From contig NZ_JACZZA010000008.1 in NCBI RefSeq assembly GCF_014863405.1, forward strand, positions 124,001 through 188,000: a stretch of 64,000 bases of DNA, in the 5' to 3' direction. Made by a program: the position numbers and the translations under genes. Shown piece by piece: positions 60,959 through 64,000 of this stretch. This DNA is from Dyella acidiphila. GTDB lineage: Bacteria > Pseudomonadota > Gammaproteobacteria > Xanthomonadales > Rhodanobacteraceae. Every line of letters begins with the position of its first letter. Positions within the stretch are counted from its first letter, which is position 1. Below the pieces are notes generated by a model, which did not search any database, was not told where the DNA came from, and saw only the letters and a list, made by a program, of their open reading frames with translations.

Positions 60959-61912
60959 ATGACCGTGATTCGACACGAGGCCGTGGTCCCATTGTCCGCG
61001 GCAGGTCGGAGGTTCGACCAAGCCCTGGCCGAGATGTTCCCGGACTATTCCCGTTCCCGCCTCACCGCCTGGGTCAAGGCCGGCGCAGTGACCCTGGACG
61101 GCGCCCCGGCGGCCCCGCGCTATCTCCTGCGCGGCGGCGAGCAAGTGCGGCTGGAGGCGGAGCTGGAGGTCGAGGTGGCCAGCGCGCCGGAAGATATTGC
61201 GCTGGACATCGTGCACGAGGACGACCACCTGCTGGTGCTGAACAAGCCGGCCGGCCTGGTCGTGCATCCCGGCGCCGGCAACCCGGCCGGCACCGTGCTC
61301 AATGCCCTGCTGCATCACGATCCGCGCCTGGCCGAGCTGCCGCGCGGCGGCATCGTGCACCGCCTGGACAAGGACACCTCCGGCCTGATGGTGGTGGCCA
61401 AGACCCTGGCCACCCACACCGCGCTGGTGGCGATGCTGTCCGAGCATGCGGTGGAGCGTCAGTACGAGGCGGTGGTGCTGGGCACCCTGATCGCCGGCGG
61501 CACCGTCGACGCCCCTATCGGGCGCCATATGAGCGATCGCCTGCGCCAGGCCGTGCGCGACGAGGAAGACGGCAAGCACGCCGTCACCCACTATCGCCTG
61601 CGCGAGCGGTTCCGCGCGCATACCCTGATCCAGTGCAATCTCGAAACCGGCCGCACCCATCAGATCCGCGTGCACCTGGCGCATATCGGGCATGCGCTGG
61701 TCGGCGACCCCCTCTATGGCGGCGGCCTGCGCCTGCCCAAGGGCGCCTCGGCGGAGCTGGTCGCAGCCTTGCGCGCATTCCGGCGGCAGGCGCTGCATGC
61801 CGAATGCCTGGCCTTCGAGCATCCGGCCGACGGGCAGCCGATGCGCTTCCAGGCGCCGCGGCCGGCCGACATGGACGCGCTGATCGCCGCGCTCAAAGGG
61901 GATGCCGCGTGA
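60959..61912 (+). CDS. rluD: 23S rRNA pseudouridine synthase RluD
   Basis: The 317-aa enzyme has an S4 RNA-binding domain at residues ~15-60 ([20 protein letters not shown]) and the pseudouridine synthase core with [16 protein letters not shown], whose first aspartate is catalytic, and [20 protein letters not shown]. It modifies the helix 69 uridines in 23S rRNA. The start follows GGGG. The bamD-divergent layout is the standard one. The stop overlaps a membrane-protein gene by GTGA. Confidence 0.93.
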   Translation: MTVIRHEAVVPLSAAGRRFDQALAEMFPDYSRSRLTAWVKAGAVTLDGAPAAPRYLLRGGEQVRLEAELEVEVASAPEDIALDIVHEDDHLLVLNKPAGLVVHPGAGNPAGTVLNALLHHDPRLAELPRGGIVHRLDKDTSGLMVVAKTLATHTALVAMLSEHAVERQYEAVVLGTLIAGGTVDAPIGRHMSDRLRQAVRDEEDGKHAVTHYRLRERFRAHTLIQCNLETGRTHQIRVHLAHIGHALVGDPLYGGGLRLPKGASAELVAALRAFRRQALHAECLAFEHPADGQPMRFQAPRPADMDALIAALKGDAA

Positions 61913-63300
61913 ATGCAGGCGCATCGGGCCGGCATTCGCTGGGACGCTTGTTGCAGTTGCTGTGCCTGGTGCTGATCCTCTCGGTGGGATTGCTGCTGCG
62001 CCTGGGCACGGCTTGGGGGACGCAGGTGGACGCGCCGGTCCGCAACGATGCCAGGGACTATGTCGCCTACGCCTGGAATGTGCAGACCTATGGCGTGTAT
62101 TCGCTGGACGCATCCACCTTCATGGACCGCTCACCGGCGGCGCCCAGGCCGGATGCGATCAGGCCGCCGGGGTATCCGCTGCTGCTGCAGGCGTTGATGC
62201 CGAAGCAGCTCTCGCCGGCCTTCATCGCCAGGGTCTGTTACGTGCAGGGATGGATCGCGGAAGCGACCCTGCTGTGTTCCGTCCTGCTGGCGATGGAACT
62301 GGTCGGGGCCTGGCCCGGATTGCTGCTGGGCGCCCTGGTCGTGCTCAGTCCGCACCAGAGCGTCTACGTCGGCTATCTGTTGACGGAGACCTTCTACGGC
62401 TTTGCGCTGATGCTGGCGCTCGCCGCCGCGGTGCTGGCGCTGAAATCCGCGCGCGGGTGGCCGCGCTGGAGCTATGCCTGTGCCTGCGGCATGTTGTTCG
62501 GCCTCAGCTGCCTGATCAGGCCCACGCTCAACCAGTGGGTGCCGGTATTGGTATTGCTGATGCTGGTGTGGCGCCCGCTGCGGCAGTACCGGCGCGAAAT
62601 CGCCTTGCTGGCCTTCGGTTTCGTGCTGGCGATGTCGCCCTGGTGGATCCGCAATGAAATCACCCTGCATCGGCTGTCCGATGCGGAAAAGATGATCGAC
62701 ACGCTGCACGACGGCAGCTATCCGGGTTTTATGTACGAAGGCCGGCGCGAGACGTTCGGCTACCCCAACCGGTTCGATCCGAATACCGCGCTTGCCACCG
62801 CAAGCTGGCCGGGCATCTATCACGATCTCGCCAGCAAGTTCGCCAAGGCGCCGCTGGCGATGCTGCATTGGTACCTGATCGGGAAGGTGGTGTATTTCTT
62901 CAACTGGTCGGCGGACCAGGGCTGGGGCGATATTTTCGTCTATCCGCTGCTCCGTTCGCCCTGGCTGTGGAATCCGATGTTCCTGGGCGCACGTGCCGTG
63001 ATACGGGCGATCTACGCGCCTTTGATCATCGGCGGCGTGCTCGGCATGCTGTTCGCTTTCCTGCCGCGGACCGCCGCGCTGTTCGCGCCCAGGCAGACGC
63101 AGGGGATCCGTTTTCTGGCCTTGCTGCAGTTGTTTGCCATCGGCGTGCATGTGGTGGGCGCGCCGTTCTCGCGCTACAGCGTGCCGTTCCGGCCGCTCAC
63201 TTTTCTGCTTGCGGTTTTCTTGTTTGTCTGGCTGTATCGCTATTTCTTGCAGGTATTGCGCGAGCGTGAGGCAGCACGCGTGGTCACGGCTAATGACTGA
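61909..63300 (+). CDS. Polytopic glycosyltransferase-like membrane protein
   Basis: The 463-aa protein has 9 or more membrane segments. The periplasmic first loop has [15 protein letters not shown], whose Asp residues lie after the first segment as in PMT/ArnT-type GT-C transferases, and [12 protein letters not shown], a common motif there. It would move a sugar from a polyprenyl-phosphate donor, but the acceptor is unknown. It starts at GTG 61909 (overlap GTGA with rluD) after AAAGGGG and overlaps pgeF at its end, so it sits inside the rluD-pgeF unit. Confidence 0.75.
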   Translation: MNAGASGRHSLGRLLQLLCLVLILSVGLLLRLGTAWGTQVDAPVRNDARDYVAYAWNVQTYGVYSLDASTFMDRSPAAPRPDAIRPPGYPLLLQALMPKQLSPAFIARVCYVQGWIAEATLLCSVLLAMELVGAWPGLLLGALVVLSPHQSVYVGYLLTETFYGFALMLALAAAVLALKSARGWPRWSYACACGMLFGLSCLIRPTLNQWVPVLVLLMLVWRPLRQYRREIALLAFGFVLAMSPWWIRNEITLHRLSDAEKMIDTLHDGSYPGFMYEGRRETFGYPNRFDPNTALATASWPGIYHDLASKFAKAPLAMLHWYLIGKVVYFFNWSADQGWGDIFVYPLLRSPWLWNPMFLGARAVIRAIYAPLIIGGVLGMLFAFLPRTAALFAPRQTQGIRFLALLQLFAIGVHVVGAPFSRYSVPFRPLTFLLAVFLFVWLYRYFLQVLREREAARVVTAND

Positions 63301-64000
63301 ATCCTGGCTCTTCCCCGACTGGCCCGCGCCGGGCCGCGTACATTCGACTGTCACCACGCGCGATGGCCCGGGCGTGTCGCAGGCGCCGTTCGGACGCTTC
63401 AATCTTGGCTTGCGCAGCGGCGACGACGCCCAGGTGGTGCAGAGCAATCGCGCCGCTTTGCGCCAGTCGTTGGGGTTGCCGGCGGAACCGCGCTGGCTGC
63501 GCCAGGTGCACGGCACGGTGGTGGCCGACCTGGGGCCCTTGCCCAGTCCCGAAGAACCCGAAGCCGATGCGGCCGTTTCGCATTTGCCCGGCACGGTGCT
63601 GGCCATTCTCACTGCCGACTGCCTGCCGGTGCTGTTCTGCTCCGAGGACGCCAGCACCATCGGCGCCGCGCATGCGGGTTGGCGCGGGCTGGCTGCCGGT
63701 GTGCTGGAAGAAACCATCGAACAGATGCAGCGGCCGGCGACGCGCCTGATGGCCTGGCTGGGGCCGTGCATCGGTGGGCCGTCCTACGAAGTGGGCGAAG
63801 AAGTGCGCAAGGCTTTCATCGCCCACGATGCGGCGGCCGCAAGCGCTTTTACCGCGACCCGCCAGGGTCATTGGCTATGCGATTTGTCGATGCTGGCGCG
63901 GCAGCGGCTGCAGGCCGCCGGGGTGACCCGCATTTATGGCGGCGGTTTCGACACGCGTGCAGATGCGCGCTTTTATTCCTATCGGCGCGAAGGCGCCCGC
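63293..64000 (+). CDS. pgeF: Purine nucleoside phosphorylase/laccase-like PgeF (YfiH), 3' end missing
   Basis: 236 codons are present; the gene runs off the window. The family motifs are FNLGLRSGDD, RWLRQVHGTVV (metal His), ILTADCLPVLF (Cys) and IGAAHAGWRGLAAG (second His), plus GPCIGGPSYEVGEEV. YfiH proteins have purine nucleoside phosphorylase and adenosine deaminase-type activity and help keep cell-wall precursors correct. The ATG overlaps the end of the membrane-protein gene. It is commonly next to rluD. Confidence 0.9.
   Translation, partial: MTESWLFPDWPAPGRVHSTVTTRDGPGVSQAPFGRFNLGLRSGDDAQVVQSNRAALRQSLGLPAEPRWLRQVHGTVVADLGPLPSPEEPEADAAVSHLPGTVLAILTADCLPVLFCSEDASTIGAAHAGWRGLAAGVLEETIEQMQRPATRLMAWLGPCIGGPSYEVGEEVRKAFIAHDAAAASAFTATRQGHWLCDLSMLARQRLQAAGVTRIYGGGFDTRADARFYSYRREGAR

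Noticed and set aside
1-64000. CRISPR arrays, rRNA or tRNA genes
   Set aside because: No regularly spaced direct repeats and no rRNA or tRNA-like sequence was recognised on reading; this was by eye, not by a covariance search.

Overview
The window looks like chromosomal DNA of a GC-rich gammaproteobacterium of the order Xanthomonadales (Lysobacterales). A Rhodanobacteraceae member such as Dyella, Luteibacter or Frateuria is the best guess. This rests on the housekeeping backbone (pilR, pilS, sucC, sucD, nadE, bamD, rluD, pgeF), on the density of TonB-dependent and glycoside-hydrolase loci, and on Hrp-like type III secretion genes. No rRNA, tRNA, CRISPR array, transposase or prophage was recognised.

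Region 1 (1-10.1 kb) is the end of a type III secretion (T3SS) operon: sctL (partial), sctN, sctO, sctP and a LysM-like proline-rich protein. Genes on the opposite strand follow: a 1021-aa LysM protein with a late hydrophobic region, a class-3-type lipase, and an ankyrin-repeat protein with a likely export signal. The lipase and ankyrin genes each have upstream copies of the palindrome CTAGGG-N4-CCCTAG. They may form a co-regulated effector (and perhaps immunity) module that I cannot match to a named system.

Region 2 (10.2-20.2 kb) holds a compact chaperone-usher pilus operon (subunit, chaperone, usher, no visible adhesin). After it come a lipoprotein alpha/beta hydrolase, a DUF4105 membrane protein and an M1 metallopeptidase.

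Region 3 (20.2-27.4 kb) reads as a mannoside pathway. An exported GH92 alpha-mannosidase releases mannose, a FucP-type symporter imports it, an AGE-family epimerase converts it to fructose and a PfkB kinase makes fructose 6-phosphate. A LacI-type repressor gene is divergent from GH92, and two LacI-style operators lie between them.

Region 4 (27.6-31.6 kb) is a histidine kinase, a CheY-like regulator and a REC-kinase-REC hybrid.

Region 5 (31.7-50.4 kb) has pilR and pilS at its ends, about 15.7 kb apart. Between them is an alpha-glucoside locus: a TonB receptor, an MFS permease, an exported GH65 hydrolase-type enzyme, an exported GH37 enzyme, a TPR/2OG-oxygenase protein, an esterase, a cytoplasmic GH65 phosphorylase fused to beta-phosphoglucomutase, and a LacI regulator beside a perfect 30-bp palindrome.

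Region 6 (50.8-64 kb) holds sucCD, an acetoacetate-decarboxylase-like gene overlapping a carotenoid-desaturase-like flavoprotein gene, a 7TM-DISM GGDEF protein, nadE, bamD, rluD, a membrane glycosyltransferase-like gene and pgeF (cut by the window end). Palindromic extragenic repeats (TAGGTTGGGTTA type and GTCATCCCGG type) recur between genes.
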